Shown here: positions 40,491 through 52,453 of the stretch, in pieces
Numbering within the stretch: position 1 is the first letter of the stretch
Layout of the letters: every line of letters begins with the position of its first letter
NCBI GenBank assembly: GCA_011037195.1
Contig: JAAEAF010006382.1
Location: forward strand, 1 to 64,000
From: Triatoma infestans
Lineage: Eukaryota; Arthropoda; Insecta; Hemiptera; Reduviidae
Reading direction: 5' to 3'
DNA: 64,000 bases
Translations under genes and position numbers: made by a program
Notes under the pieces: generated by a model
Database searches by the model: none
Told to the model about the DNA's origin: nothing
The model's input: only the letters and a program-made list of their open reading frames with translations

Positions 40491-42589
40491 GTCAATTTTT
40501 ATAAATATATTAACTGCATTTAGAGAAAGTTTTTTTCAACAAGAGTTTTACATTTGTAAAACACACATAATTTTCTAAAAACTTATTTTTCATGATCACC
40601 TGGATAAAATCGACTATCCGATTGAAGAGATTAAGAATGAGCCAGCCTGCTTGTAAAGAAAGCTTATAGTTAGTTAATAAAACTGAGAATAGTAAGTGGC
40701 CACTTAATTTAATCACAAGATGATATAACATGGAGATTTATTATTTAAAATGCGGTTCATGTAATAAATATGAACTTTTTTTGGTGAAAATTTTAGAACA
40801 GATAAGACCATGAACTACAATGATAAGAGACAAAACTGTGTAATATAAATGTCATCTTTGTTGAAAATAAATATTAAGTAAAAAAAAAAAGACTGCATGA
40901 CCGACCACCAAAGGGAGAGAAATCATGACTCAGCAAGTTGCTGTTGTTGAGTAGTAAAGGAGGGAAGACTACTACAACACAGCCAATTTTATTACTAGAA
41001 TATTAAACAAGTACGAGGGCGGTACAGCCAGTTGGAGGGGGGATGGGACCAGCAGTGTAGTAAAGAGGCGGCAATTTCCTGGTCGTCCCAACCGCCCACT
41101 AAAAGAAGTCGGGCACTTTTACAAGATAAAGAGAAGACTGTCTTCTTCTGTTATAACTGATGAACACTGTCAACCTATCAGCTACTTTTATAATATAAAA
41201 ACCAACCTTTTCTTACATTGTTAAAATTAAGTTAAAAAACACTTCACAATAATTTGATTAAAGTCTGTTTTCTTATTTTCAATAAAAAAAAAAAAATTGA
41301 GGAAATAATGATAATAATGGAGGAATAAAATAAAAATCTGACAGGAGACATTTAATGGTGACTTTAAAACGGTTAAAAAATAAACATTAAATAAAAGAAG
41401 ATCTCATGTTTTATATAATAAACCAATTTGTGGCAGCAGAATTTTGGCTTTTTTAATGGGCTCGTGGAAGATCTAATGAAGACAAAGAATATTGATAAAT
41501 ATCTAATTAATATCTTTATGCTCTAAATATATTATAAACTTTCGAAAATTATAATGTTTTAGATGGTTTCCTCTTAGTTCAGCTTCTTGTGTAACCTCAT
41601 TATGCGATTAGATAGGACATGACAGCGTTATTACTGTAGAACTATCATAAGTTTTACTAGCGCTCCAGGAATGAGTAATCACATCTGAAGCATGTGTTTG
41701 TGTGGGTGTGTGCGCGCGCGCGCCTGTAAGAAGAAACTAAAAAATGGGGTTGTACAGTAAATACAGGAAATAAAAAATAAAAATATACAATATATTGAAG
41801 CACGATACCTCTGATAGGCTCTGTACAATAAATAAGGAAACAAAAAATATAAATTGAGTGAAAATATTGAGTGGACTGTATATAATATAATTGGCTGAGC
41901 AAATGGGAAATTAAAAATATCAAAAAATTAAATGGGAATAACGATTATATAAATTAAATTTAAAAAATGGGTAGCCTTTATTCATTATTTAACACTTTCA
42001 ACAGCCAAAGGAATGGCGCTTACCTTGAAACGCAGAATCCTGGTTACCAGTGCTGGAAGACCCATGATCCTTAGCCCAAATATATCTTATGTGCCTGTAA
42101 CTCTTGAGTCTTGATCCATTCACTGCTGTTTGGCTGATGATTGCAGATAACAATTAAATGGGCTCCCAGAAGCTGCGCGGCAGGAAACCGGAAATAACAA
42201 TGTGTTTTCATAATAACCTATGCAGGCCCGAGAGAACCAAGCCGCTACGCCGACAAAAGCACCAGTTTATCAACACTACCCAGGAAAACCAGAAGTAACA
42301 AACTTGGATTTTACAATTAAAAGCAGTCGAACTGGCATGAATTGTATAGGTATTACACTGTGACCTATTGAAGGAAGTGTTGCATAACGACTTATTCCTT
42401 CGAGCTTAAAATGGCGACTGACTGAGAAAGGAGAAAATGCATAGCTTACCCCCCCTCTACCCTTAGGACACAGCCTAAAAAATTAGTAAATTATTATCAA
42501 GATAGTGCAATATCCCCCCCTCCAAAATAAAATTATTGTACGCCATTGGCAGCAAATTTGAATTTACATTAAATACCGAGGGGATGTTA
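40491..42589. other. No gene recognised
   Basis: AT-rich with moderate-complexity blocks at 40880-41150 and 41990-42480 that match no family I know. A (CG/TG) run lies at 41700-41723. Confidence 0.3.
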
Positions 42590-42599
42590 AAAACAAATT

Positions 42600-43440
42600 A
42601 ACGGTTTTCAATTAAAAAAAAAATGTTTTTTATTGCAGCTGTTGGATCCCTTGCGTGATACCATTACTGGTTTTGGAATCAAGAAAACTCCTGCATTCCA
42701 GTTTTAACTTCGGTAAAGTTATTCAATTTTCTCCCATAAGAAAAGTGTATTAAAAACCGAAACAAACGTTAGTCGGATGGAGCTAAATCTGGAATATAGA
42801 ATGGGTGTAAAAGAAGTTGAATGACAGAAGTTCTTCAATTTTTTCTTTAGTCTAACTGTGGTAGAGCGTTATCTGGTTGGGGAGATATGTGACCGAGCGT
42901 TATTTCTTGGGAACAAAACCTATTTGCGACTGACGAAAGCTGGGCGATAGTTGAATACATTCTATCTAGTTGTTGCCAGTTAAGATCGGAATTCGTGGAA
43001 AAATCCATCGGGAACGAATTCATGATGAATTTCTCCTTCACAGTTCCAGAAAGTGCACAAGATGGACTTTTTCTCAAATTGCCGACTTGCATCAACCGGA
43101 AATGCAGTTTGACCGCGATCCAATTACTAACCACTTGTCTCAGGATTTTGCCAGTAAATCCAAATCTTATCACATATCACGAGTAGCTTTTGGTTGGATT
43201 TAACTCGAGCTTTCCGCATCAAAGTCACATGGTGGCCGTCCTGAACCTGTCTTTTTTTCTAAGGTCGAATCACCACTATTAAATTTTTAAAATCAACACC
43301 GGGCAGTATGTTGATCAAGGACATCTGCTCCGATTTCACATAGAACACGTGTGAGTTCAGCAGCTGTGCACTGTTTTTATCAATAATGACGAAAAACTAT
43401 TAATATGTCGGTTTTCTAAAATTGCGCTGACTTTTTGAAG
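42600..43440 (-). pseudogene. Degenerate mariner-like transposase
   Basis: Minus-strand fragments, read from 43440 to 42600, follow mariner order. They are an N-terminal HTH piece ending near EIGADVLDQHTA-like sequence (about 43310), then SGRPPCDFD (about 43245), the central WNCEGEIHHEFVPDG (about 43060-43010, matching the G-x-I-H-x-E-x-x-P block), NNARSHISPQP (second catalytic Asp replaced) and LLHPFYIPDLAPSD (about 42830), holding the final Asp of the D,D34D triad. Many stops and shifts intervene. No clear terminal repeats. It is older and more damaged than the mariner at 58275. Confidence 0.65.
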
Positions 43441-43815
43441 GGGACCTACACGTTGCAAGTCCAGCGAATACATCTAATTCTCATCATTGCACACGCTATA
43501 TTGATGATAGATCATATAATAAACTGAAATAGCACTTTAGAGAAAAGCATGAACCCAACGGATATTACTATTGCTTGCCCTTCTAGGAGTCTAACGGGTC
43601 GATCCACCATCGCCTTGCTACAAGTAACACAAAATAAGTTTCTAAGGCTGGTGACATCCTCCTCTTGCTACACCCGTGTTTCAAATCTCCATGTATGCAC
43701 GGAAATGAACTACGTACGTAGAACATCACATTAAAAATGTCGCCTTTAAGTTCTTCAGCTTGTGTGAATGGAGCAAGTCACAATAACTTGTGCAAACAGA
43801 TAAGGGACTATGACT
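43441..43815. other. Short flank with a possible LINE scrap
   Basis: 43540-43735 reads ARSLTGRST-like and LLQVTQNKFLRLVTSSSCYT on the plus strand, which recalls the L-x-x-x-Q-N-K-x-L-R-x-I-T-x-A-P block of jockey ORF2 tails. It is under 200 bp, so this is tentative. The Gypsy target duplication TAAG is at 43816-43819. Confidence 0.35.
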
Positions 43816-43819
43816 TAAG

Positions 43820-44180
43820 TGTAGGGGTAGTGAACCCCCACCACTCATTCGCACTAGCGAGTGAACCCCCACCACGCATCAGAGAGAAAGAGCCCCTCTT
43901 GAGAGAGAGGAGAGGAGAGGCCAGTTGGATATATATACGAGAGACAGAGTCAAAAAGAGATATTCTGTTCACAGTCTCACACTTGAATTGTACACATCGT
44001 TTAGCCACGTCAGTCAGTCTGTTCAGTTTTCAGCAAAGATGATATATTGTTAGTTATAAAGTATACAGTCCTTGGCAGTCAGTCATATACATATATATCA
44101 ATTATTTATCTTATACCGATATTGAGGTGTTATTTATCTATCAACATCCACAACCAACATCTCCTCCTACAACTATTACA
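43820..44180 (+). repeat. 5' LTR of Gypsy element
   Basis: 361 bp, TGTAGGGGTAGTG to CTATTACA. TATATATACGAGAGAC near 43930 is the likely TATA region. It carries a 19-bp longer segment than the 3' LTR near 44030-44060. Confidence 0.93.
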
Positions 44181-44181
44181 T

Positions 44182-44192
44182 TGGTGGCAGCG
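44182..44192 (+). promoter_or_regulatory. Primer-binding site
   Basis: TGGTGGCAGCG begins one base after the LTR and is complementary to the 3' end of a tRNA-Leu as remembered. Only the first 11 nt fit. Confidence 0.55.
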
Positions 44193-44352
44193 CTATCGAA
44201 ACCCAGCCATTTCTCATTAAAAGGTAAGATATAAATTTCTATTATTTTTTTATTATTCATTTTAGTTTTACACTTTTAAATATTTTATTTCCGCTATTTT
44301 TTGTTACATCTATTTGTATATTTCATATTTTTAAAATTTCGACTTCATTTTT

Positions 44353-45601
44353 ATGAAAAGAGCCGAAATTATTCAAAAATTAAAACAACATAATCTTTCC
44401 ACAAGTGGCAATTAGTTAATTTTAAAAGAAAGACTATCAAAAATCATTTCTACCTACACAATCGATGGCCAACAAAAATCTGCTGATGAAGCAATCGCGT
44501 ACCTTCTAAACAAGTGCAACGCTCCAAATCCCGTAAACATCCGGAACTTGCAAATGATAAATAATTTACCAGTTTTCGACGGTTCCCATAATAGCGACAT
44601 AAATTCCTTTATAGACCAAATTAATAATTATAGTGCAATTTCGGGATGGTCAGAAGCCGACAAACTGGAAATCCTAATTTTAAAATTAACGGGTGCGGCA
44701 AAAATTTTCTTTGACACTTTTAAAACGCAGTGTACAAATGATAACGTCATTTTAACATACCGACTAGCAACGGAAAGTCTAATTGCCAGATTTAAAAAAG
44801 AAAAAACGCCCGTGGTATTGTTGCAGCAAATAACGAGCTTGAAACAAAATCCATCAGAAACTCTGGAAGCTTTTGCTGACAGAATAAAGCACATTGCCAC
44901 ATCTCTCTTATTCAAAGCTCAACAAAACCCGTTACAAACGTTACAAAATCTAGCTAACAACGGACGCCTTCATAAAATCACTTCCAAGTTCCATGAAGGA
45001 CCAAGTCCAAATTAAACTCCCCAAAAACCTTGATGAGGCTCAAACTTATGCAACAGCCCTCAGGGACATACAAAGTGCAGAACCTCAAGGTTCGATATTT
45101 GCCATTAAAAAGGTAGATTCGCCAATACAGTCTTCTGACAAACCGCCATCGCCATGCAAACATTGTTCCGGCGTCCATTGGAACTCGGAATGCACACAAA
45201 AATATCAAGTCGTGAAAAATAAAAGAAGGCGAGTTTCTATTTCTAAACCACCTTCGCCTTGTAAATTTTGTCAAGGCAACCACTGGAACCGCGACTGCAA
45301 CAACAAAAATAATAATTTTAATAATAATAAACAAGCGCGCACTAATTATGACAAAAAACCACAATTTAAGCCAGACCATCGTATCTTCAGGCAAAGTAGG
45401 CCCTATTTCAAAAAACAAATGCCTAACAATAATAATAATAGTAATAATAACAGCAATAATAATAATAACAAATTTAATACTGGCAACAAATTTAATACTG
45501 GCAATACGTCGAATAGATGGGTTCCGCCAACATGCCAGATATGTGAAAAACGAGGGCATACTGCAAAGGCATGCTGGTTCAATAATGCAAAAAACGATTA
45601 G
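44353..45601 (+). pseudogene. gag: Gag (SAP-like N-terminus, capsid, three zinc knuckles)
   Basis: ATG 44353 starts MKRAEIIQKLKQHNLSTSGN, a SAP-like motif (L-x-x-H-x-L-x-T-x-G-N ... L-x-x-R-L), broken by TAG at 44413. The capsid-like region follows: DGSHNSDINSFIDQINNYSA, LEILILKLTGAAKIFFDTFK, LIARFKKEKTPVVLLQQITS and SETLEAFADRIKHI. A one-base insertion at about 44963 shifts the frame, and the correct frame resumes as QIKLPKNLDEAQTYATALRD. Three CCHC boxes end the protein: CKHCSGVHWNSEC, CKFCQGNHWNRDC and CQICEKRGHTAKAC, separated by an Asn-rich linker encoded by AAT repeats. Gag packages the RNA and forms the particle. It terminates at TAG 45599-45601, just after a frameshift signal. Confidence 0.9.
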
Positions 45602-45627
45602 GCGCTCAGCCGTTTTCACGAACGGCT
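45589..45627 (+). promoter_or_regulatory. Gag-Pol -1 ribosomal frameshift signal
   Basis: The heptamer A-AAA-AAC (45589-45595) sits in the Gag phase GCA AAA AAC. A -1 slip leads into the pol frame. A perfect 7-bp hairpin AGCCGTT/AACGGCT (45608-45614 with 45621-45627, 6-nt loop) follows after 12 nt. Gag stops 3 nt after the heptamer. Confidence 0.75.
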
Positions 45628-46442
45628 ACCACGGTCTTGATCCCGGCACTCAACGATTCAAATAATTTATTAATCAACGTCCAAATTAAAAACAAAAAAG
45701 TTAAAGCTCTGATCGACAGGGGTGCTTCACACTCGCTCATAGATGCCAGTCACGTCAAATCGAGGCCCGAAAAATCTGGTATCATTTTAAAATCGATCAC
45801 AAACCAGATTATTCCCAATTATGGTCTGTCAAACATTCAATTATCCATAGGCCAAAACACAAAAATTCAAGGTAAATTCACAGTGTCCCAACTTGAAATG
45901 ATCATTGGGAGAGACCTACTAACAAAATTTCAAGCCATTATTAATTTCAAAAACTCAAACATAATCATAAACAAAACAGTCATTCCATTCTTAACAGACA
46001 ACACAACATCACAAATTAACAACATTCAAAACACATCTTTACCAGAAACATTATCAACCAGACACACAATCAAAATTCCTGCACGATCCCACATCGTCAA
46101 TACTTACACGCTACATACAAAAATTCCAGACGGTTCCATACTATTGACACAACATGACAGTCTATCTACTGGAATTTACTTACCCCACACACTGACTAAC
46201 GTACATAACAATGCTTGTGCCATAACATTAATAAATACAACACAACATGAAATCTGCATCACGAAACATTTTCCAATAGCACACATTCAATACAACCCTG
46301 AGACGTACAACTCATCAAACAAACATACCATAAATTCTATTCAACAACTCTCGCACGAACAAAAAACACAATTAAAGCCTTTCAACAACAGTTACGCCAG
46401 AAACTCACTCATCTCTCTCCACAACAAGCAGACAAAATTGTT
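45596..46442 (+). pseudogene. pol: Pol: aspartic protease region
   Basis: The frame entered by the -1 slip reads through IPALNDSNNLLINVQIKNKK into the protease. Active-site block KALIDRGASHSLI has Arg where retropepsins have Thr or Ser (D-T/S-G-A-S), which should inactivate the enzyme. The flap and second block follow, with MIIGRDLLTKFQAIINF (about 45898) as the conserved I-I-G-x-D-x-L. A Thr/His-rich linker continues to about 46380, where a frameshift leads to the RT frame. No other stop interrupts the domain. Confidence 0.85.
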
Positions 46443-47165
46443 GAAACATTTTCTCCATTTTATGACACATTCACTCATGATAAAGATTACAAAACAAAAT
46501 TTACAGATATTACACACCACATAGACACACAAAATCATCCGCCTGTACACAGTCGACCTTACAAACTATCACATTCAGGAGCCCCCATACTGAAAGCACT
46601 AATACAAGATAATCTGGATAGAGGAATAATTGAACCATCGACGAGTAACTGGGCGCATCCCGTGATTCTTGTTAAAAAGAAGTCTGCGGATCACACAAAA
46701 GTTGATTCAAACGACATCACCCAGTTACGCAAACAGTACATATACGTGGTTGATTTACGTAAATTAAACGCAATCACCACATCTGAAATTTATCCTCTTC
46801 CAGACATTCAACACATATTATCAACATTACATGACACAACATACTTCACAACACTCGACATCTCAAAAGCATTCCACTCCATTAGACTTGACAAATCATC
46901 ACAAGACAAAACAACATTCATAACACAATTCCGCACATACAAATTCTTATCTGTTCCGTTCGGTCTGAAGAACGCGAGCGGATCATATCAGCGTTTAATG
47001 GATAAACTATTATCGGGTTACACGGGTGACATATGCCACACATTCATTGACGACATATTAATTTTTCACGGCAAAACATTTCATGAACATTTAACATCTA
47101 CACAAAAAATTCTCACACAATTGCAGAAGGGCAATCTTTGTATAGACCTAAATAAAATGTACCTT
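46443..47165 (+). pseudogene. pol: Pol: reverse transcriptase
   Basis: After the shift near 46380 the frame opens with ETFSPFYDTF, then PPVHSRPYKLS, GIIEPSTSNWAHPVILVKKK (fingers), YVVDLRKLNAITTSEIYPLP, FTTLDISKAFHSIRLD (first catalytic Asp), VPFGLKNASGSYQRLMD and FIDDILIF at 47043-47054 (F-I-D-D form of Y-x-D-D). The palm is intact in one frame from 46443 to about 47150. FGLKNAS has Ser instead of the usual Pro. A one-base shift near 47150 moves the thumb into the next frame (LSKKGISPDHEKLKAVETYP). Confidence 0.92.
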
Positions 47166-47795
47166 CTTCAAAGAAGAATGCAAATATTTAGGCTATACAT
47201 TGAGCAAAAAAGGCATTTCTCCAGATCACGAGAAGTTAAAAGCTGTAGAAACCTATCCAATTCCGAAAAAATTAAAAGACGTCAGAGCATTTTTAGGATT
47301 TATAGGTTTTTACAGAAAATTCATTCATAATTTCTCGGAAATAGCCAAGCCCCTTACACACTTAACAAAGAAAAATACCAAGTTTGTATGGTCTTCTCAA
47401 TGTTCATCGGCATTTCAAATTCTAAAACAAAAATTGATTTCTCCACCGATTCTGGCATACCCCAATTATAATTACGAATTCATATTGACTACGGACGCGA
47501 GCAACGTTGGCATATCTGCAATTCTAAGCCAACATAAACGGCGAAGAACGTCCAATAGCCTTTTCATCCCGCGTACTGTCTGAAACTGAAACAAGACTCT
47601 GCACTACGGAAAGAGAACTGTTAGCCATTCTCTTTGGCTGTAAACAGTACAGATATATCATTTTCGGCTACAAATTCAAAATAATAACTGACCACTCAGC
47701 TCTGCTAGTGGCTTCAAAATTTAAAAGACCCGCATTCGAAATTGTACAGATGGTCACTGAAATTAAGTGTGTTCGACTTCTACATCGAACACAGA
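47166..47795 (+). pseudogene. pol: Pol: RT thumb and RNase H
   Basis: LRAFLGF-type block appears as VRAFLGFIGFYRKFIHNFSE (47281-47340), then AKPLTHLTKKNTKFVW, and the RNase H start FILTTDASNVGISAILSQ (Asp at about 47494). A frameshift near 47540 moves the remainder to another frame, with TTERELLAILFGCKQYRYII (catalytic Glu in E-R-E-L) and IITDHSALL (Asp). A further shift near 47735 leads to YRWSLKLSVFDFYIEHRSGK, the conserved RNase H end. All catalytic residues I can place are retained. Confidence 0.88.
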
Positions 47796-49124
47796 TCGGG
47801 TAAAAACATCGCTCATGCAGATGCGTTAAGTAGATATATAGGCTGCATCAACACCGATATATCCCCAGAATATTACCCAACCATCGACTTATTAGAAATA
47901 GCTCAGCAGCAAGCTGAAGATGAGCAATGCCGACGTCTAGCCCAATCAAAAAATTATGCATTAAATGATTCAGGCCTTCTAATTAATGTGCTGGACAACA
48001 ACATCCTTGTTCCAAGCAAAATGCGTGATACAGTTTTACAGCTGTATCATGACAACCCATTGTCTGGTCATTATGGCAGACAAAAAACATATGACCGCAT
48101 AAAAACTCAATTCACCTGGCCTGACATGACCAAAGACGTGGAGAACTATGTCAAGACGTGTCATAGTTGCGCCACTAGAAAAACCGACAACCCCTATAAA
48201 CCACCAATAGGCACATTTAGCGAGGCAACTAATGTTTGGCAAGCTATTTCAATTGACGTTGTTGGACCGCTAGAGCCATCAACAAATGTTCTAACAGGCG
48301 AAGAATACAAATACATATTAACAATAATTTGTCAATATTCCCGCTATTTGGAAATGTTTCCAATTACGAACCAAAAAGCGGAGACTATTGCTCAAATTAT
48401 TGTTAGCCATATCTTCACCAGATACGGCACGCCAAAGTACCTACTCACAGATTTGGGTACCAATTTCACTTCCACCATCTTACTCCAAATCTGTGCACTG
48501 TTAAAAATTAAATAAGTGGGCACGACGCCATACCACCCTGCGTCAAATGGACGATTAGAGAGAATTCATAGAGACATCGCCAATAACATATCTCACTATG
48601 TCCAAAGTGACAAAAATTGGCATAATTACCTGCCATTAATTAAAGCTGCACACAACTCAACAAAAAATGTATCCACCAACTTTACCCCCCATGAACTAGT
48701 TTTTGGTACCAAATTTCAATTTCCCTGGATACTAAACTATCCACAAAAAGACATTTAAAATTTTAACATTCATACAAAATGTCTATATGAAAAAATTCAA
48801 AAAGTGCGTCAACAGGCAAAAAATAATAATGAAAAAGCCAAACAAATAAGGGAAAAATATTATAATAAAAGTGTCTCAAAACAAAATTTTTATGTAGGAG
48901 ATAACGTTTATTTAAAAAAATTTACGCCCACGGGAAAATTCACAAAAAAATATCATGGCCCGTACCAAATTTACAAAATATTTTCCAACCAGACTGCACT
49001 AATTACCTTAAATGATAATGAAAGAAAATTAGTGCATCTAAGCAAAATTAAAAAAGCACATCTACGACAAAAACCTGCAAACATACATAAAATGAATCTA
49101 CGGCCAAGAAAGGCAAAAATTTAA
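47796..49124 (+). pseudogene. pol: Pol: integrase with GPY/F module
   Basis: NIAHADALSRY links to the integrase. The HHCC zinc domain is H-D-N-P-L-S-G-H (about 48048) with CHSC (about 48161). The catalytic D is in ISIDVVGPL (about 48250), the second D in LLTDLGTNF (about 48449; usually D-Q-G), and the Glu in NGRLERIHR (about 48546). TAA 48513 interrupts the core and TAA 48756 the linker. After it the same frame continues to YHGPYQIYKI (about 48951), the GPY/F module of Ty3/Gypsy integrases, ending at 49124. No chromodomain is visible. Confidence 0.9.
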
Positions 49125-52100
49125 TAACATTTTCGGAAAATTTAGACAAATTTTCCTGGTGTTGGGAGGAGACAATACTCTAGTCCAAGGAAAAATTTCA
49201 AAATTAATTTCAAATTTAAATTCAAAAATAAACATTTTAATTAAAAATTTTTAAATAAGTTCAACATGATATCTCAGTAAATACTCCCAGACATTTTGAA
49301 AATTGTATTTCAACATTTCAATGCACGTTTCAAATTCAACATTTAATTTTAGATCATACACACTATTCATTTAAACAACTTTGTTAGTGTATTGAGTATG
49401 GTCAATTTTAGGCCATACACCACAATCATCATATATTTAATTATTGTTAATTTTAAATAATATACATTCTCATTCTTAACAATTTTAGGTTAAACACCCT
49501 ATTTATTTAAACATTGAATTTTAGGTCATAAAGGAAATCATACAAAGCAATTACTAAAACATTTCTTATTTTAGATACCAGCAAAAGGAGTCATAAAGAG
49601 AATTTTTACTAATAAATTTCTTATTTTAGAAAAACAAACAATACGGGAATTTAACAAACTGTACAATGCTAGAATTTATTGCAGGATTAAAATACTGGAA
49701 AAATTTAGAAATTGAATATAACTTCCACAGCATTGTCTCAACGCCGACAAAACAGGTAAAAACCCTTATTTCTTAGATATATTTCGTTGATTTGCTTCTT
49801 GTTTAATAGAATAAAAACGCCGACAAAAATTAGAAGGAATTCCAGGCACCTTACTTCAATAGGAAAGGATTTTCCCAGGTCAATTGGGAAATTTTAATCT
49901 TCAAGGAATTGCCGAACAATGGAAGTACTAATAAAAGGAGATATCTTTCTGCACCTGGTAAAAACCCAGTTTATTATACTTACTACTTTCACTTTTAATT
50001 GTTCTTTGTCACATGTACCTTGAAGGGTGATTAAAATCAACACCCCAACTAAATAATTTTCTTTCAAATGGCCATATACATTCATATATATTTTATAATG
50101 CTATTATAAACTAAATGATTTTCTTTCAAATGGCCATATACATTCATATATTTTTTATTAATGCTATATTAATACTTGCTTACCACTAACAAAATATTCG
50201 CTTAATCTATCTAGCTTTAGCACTTCGAATTCTGTCGACATAATCTGCAGACATTCATCGAACTTCGAATTATTAATTAAGTCTGCAGACATTCATCGAA
50301 CTTCGAATTATTAATTAATTATGCAGACATTCATCGAACTTCGAATTATTAATTAATTATGCAGACATTCATCGAACTTCGAATAATTAATTAATTATTT
50401 ATGAGCTCACACCCACATCTCCTTACGACCGTATCCTAGCTGCGCATTCCTGCATTCCTGCTCGCAAGAAATCGATTTCGTCCACTGGTTATAAATTAAT
50501 ATTAAGTTTACATAAATTAAGCAAACGTTTCTATCAAGGCCTTCTTCGTAAAACAAATTTCTTCGTACAACATTATGCATAAAACAAATTTCTTCGTATA
50601 ACATAAAACAAATTTCTTCGTGCAAATAATGCATAAAACAAATTTAGAAAACAAAATCATCATTGCACCGTTGATTCAGAAATCAACTAAAACAAATACA
50701 TTAAATCATTGCACCTTGATTTATAAGACAGCGTATGACAACTCCAACCCTTGTTGGAAGCAAAAAAAAAAGAAAGTAATTTAATTCGTCTACAAACACA
50801 AAACAAACAAAATATATTATTCCACGAATGTATAAATTATAGAATTTATACAACAAAATAAACAAAACAAAATAAATAAAATAAAATCAAAATATAATTA
50901 AATAAAATCAAAATCGACAAATATAAAAATTTTAAACATCGACGAATATTGAATTATAAGATTTAAACATACAATCAACAAGCATCAACGAAGATTAATA
51001 AAACACTAAATTAAATCATCTTGATTCAAAGGATCTTTCATGGGAAAGGTACATTATCATTTCTTCCATAAATTGCTTTTTTTTCATCATGCATTTGCAT
51101 ACATTATCACTTCTTTGATAAATTCTTTTTTGTTCAAATTTATTTTCTTCTTTTTCTAACATTCCTTTCTATTTAATTAATTTGCCTAAACACACACAAA
51201 TTATTAAGGTTCCTAGAAACAATTGTATATAAATAAATATGTGTGTTTACAGCAAAAAAAAAAAAAATTATATATTTTATTATATCATGTCATATCATCA
51301 ATCAATTATATAATTTTCTATCAATTATTTTAAGTATGTATTAATTTTTAAATTTTACTCTGCATCTTTTTACATCACATTTGTTTATTAATTATCTACT
51401 TCTATAATTGTGATATTTATCAAAAATCTTTTTCAATTGTATAATTTTCAATGAATTTTAAATTTATGCAGAATCAATCTTGAAATTTTATTTGTATTCA
51501 TATTCATTTTCTTAGAGTCATCTTTAAAAATGAACAGTTGTTTATAGCCATTAGTTTTGTTACATCTGAATAATTATTAGAAGATATTTTAACAATTTAA
51601 TCAAATCATTATTATTGTATATCATTACTTAATTAGGAAATAATTTTTTTTAACATTTATACCATAATCATGACGTTTTTCATTCATCTGGAAATTTTTA
51701 ATTGTTTATAACCATAAGTTTCATTACATGGAAATCATTTCTAATTTTATATCGAAAATGAATCATGAATTTTTCAATTGTTTAATACTTATACTCAAGC
51801 GAAAATATTTATTTAATAAAAAAAATAAATAAAAAATTTATTTAATCATTATTGTACCTTAGATTTAGTCAATTTTTATGTTCAATTTTATATTCAAATT
51901 TTTAAATTTCTAATTTTATACCGAAAATGAATCCATGATGCACATAAATTCAGCAAAACTCCTTGTAAATATAATTCTAACTCTTACATGATACTTAGTA
52001 ATGGATTTACCAAGTATTTCAATAACATAAACAATTGACAAAATAAAAACAAAATGTAAATAATTTTAAATTTTCAATGGCATCTGGATTGCAAATATAA

Positions 52101-52440
52101 ATAATTAATGGATCTCTTAATATTTCTAAACTAAAAATGCAGATCCAATATCATGTATTGAAATTATTAGTTTTCTTTTCTCAAATTATGTTAATAACCA
52201 ATCATGTAAATATTGTTCTTTCAATGTACATATTTAAATTACTGCCAAAGACTGCTCAAAATTTTAAAAAAAATCTCTATGACAGACTTGACAACTCTGG
52301 CTTTCAAAAAAAAAAAAAAAAAAAAAAGCACAGCATGCTAGTCGCATGCTAGCCACATATGCTACAAATTTAGCAGCATCAACATCATCGTTTCAGCCAA
52401 GCTACCAACGCTAATTTTTCACAAACGAAAAATTACTTCA
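49125..52440 (+). other. 3' noncoding region of Gypsy element
   Basis: About 3.3 kb between pol and the polypurine tract, with no supported ORF on either strand. It holds tandem repeats (50047-50640), extended AT-rich sequence and an A-run at 52306-52326. Unusually long for a Gypsy element without env. Confidence 0.8.
50047..50640 (+). repeat. Tandem repeats in the 3' noncoding region
   Basis: A roughly 65-bp unit (TTTCTTTCAAATGGCCATAT...) occurs twice from 50055. GCAGACATTCATCGAACTTC plus GAATTATTAATTAA occurs four times at about 38-39-bp spacing (50247, 50285, 50322, 50361). TAAAACAAATTTCTTCGT recurs three times at 50545-50622. Confidence 0.9.
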
Positions 52441-52453
52441 GGAGGGGGGATGA
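52441..52453 (+). promoter_or_regulatory. Polypurine tract
   Basis: GGAGGGGGGATGA lies directly before the 3' LTR (52454) and is the expected plus-strand primer site. It sits at the expected place and supports the LTR boundary. Confidence 0.85.

Noticed and set aside
44978..45619. Long antisense frame (213 codons) opposite gag
   Set aside because: It mirrors the Asn-rich zinc-knuckle part of gag, has repeats of Ile/Val from AAT repeats, and matches no protein.
49125..52440. env gene of the Gypsy element
   Set aside because: No frame with a signal peptide, cleavage site or membrane anchor; stops are dense on both strands.
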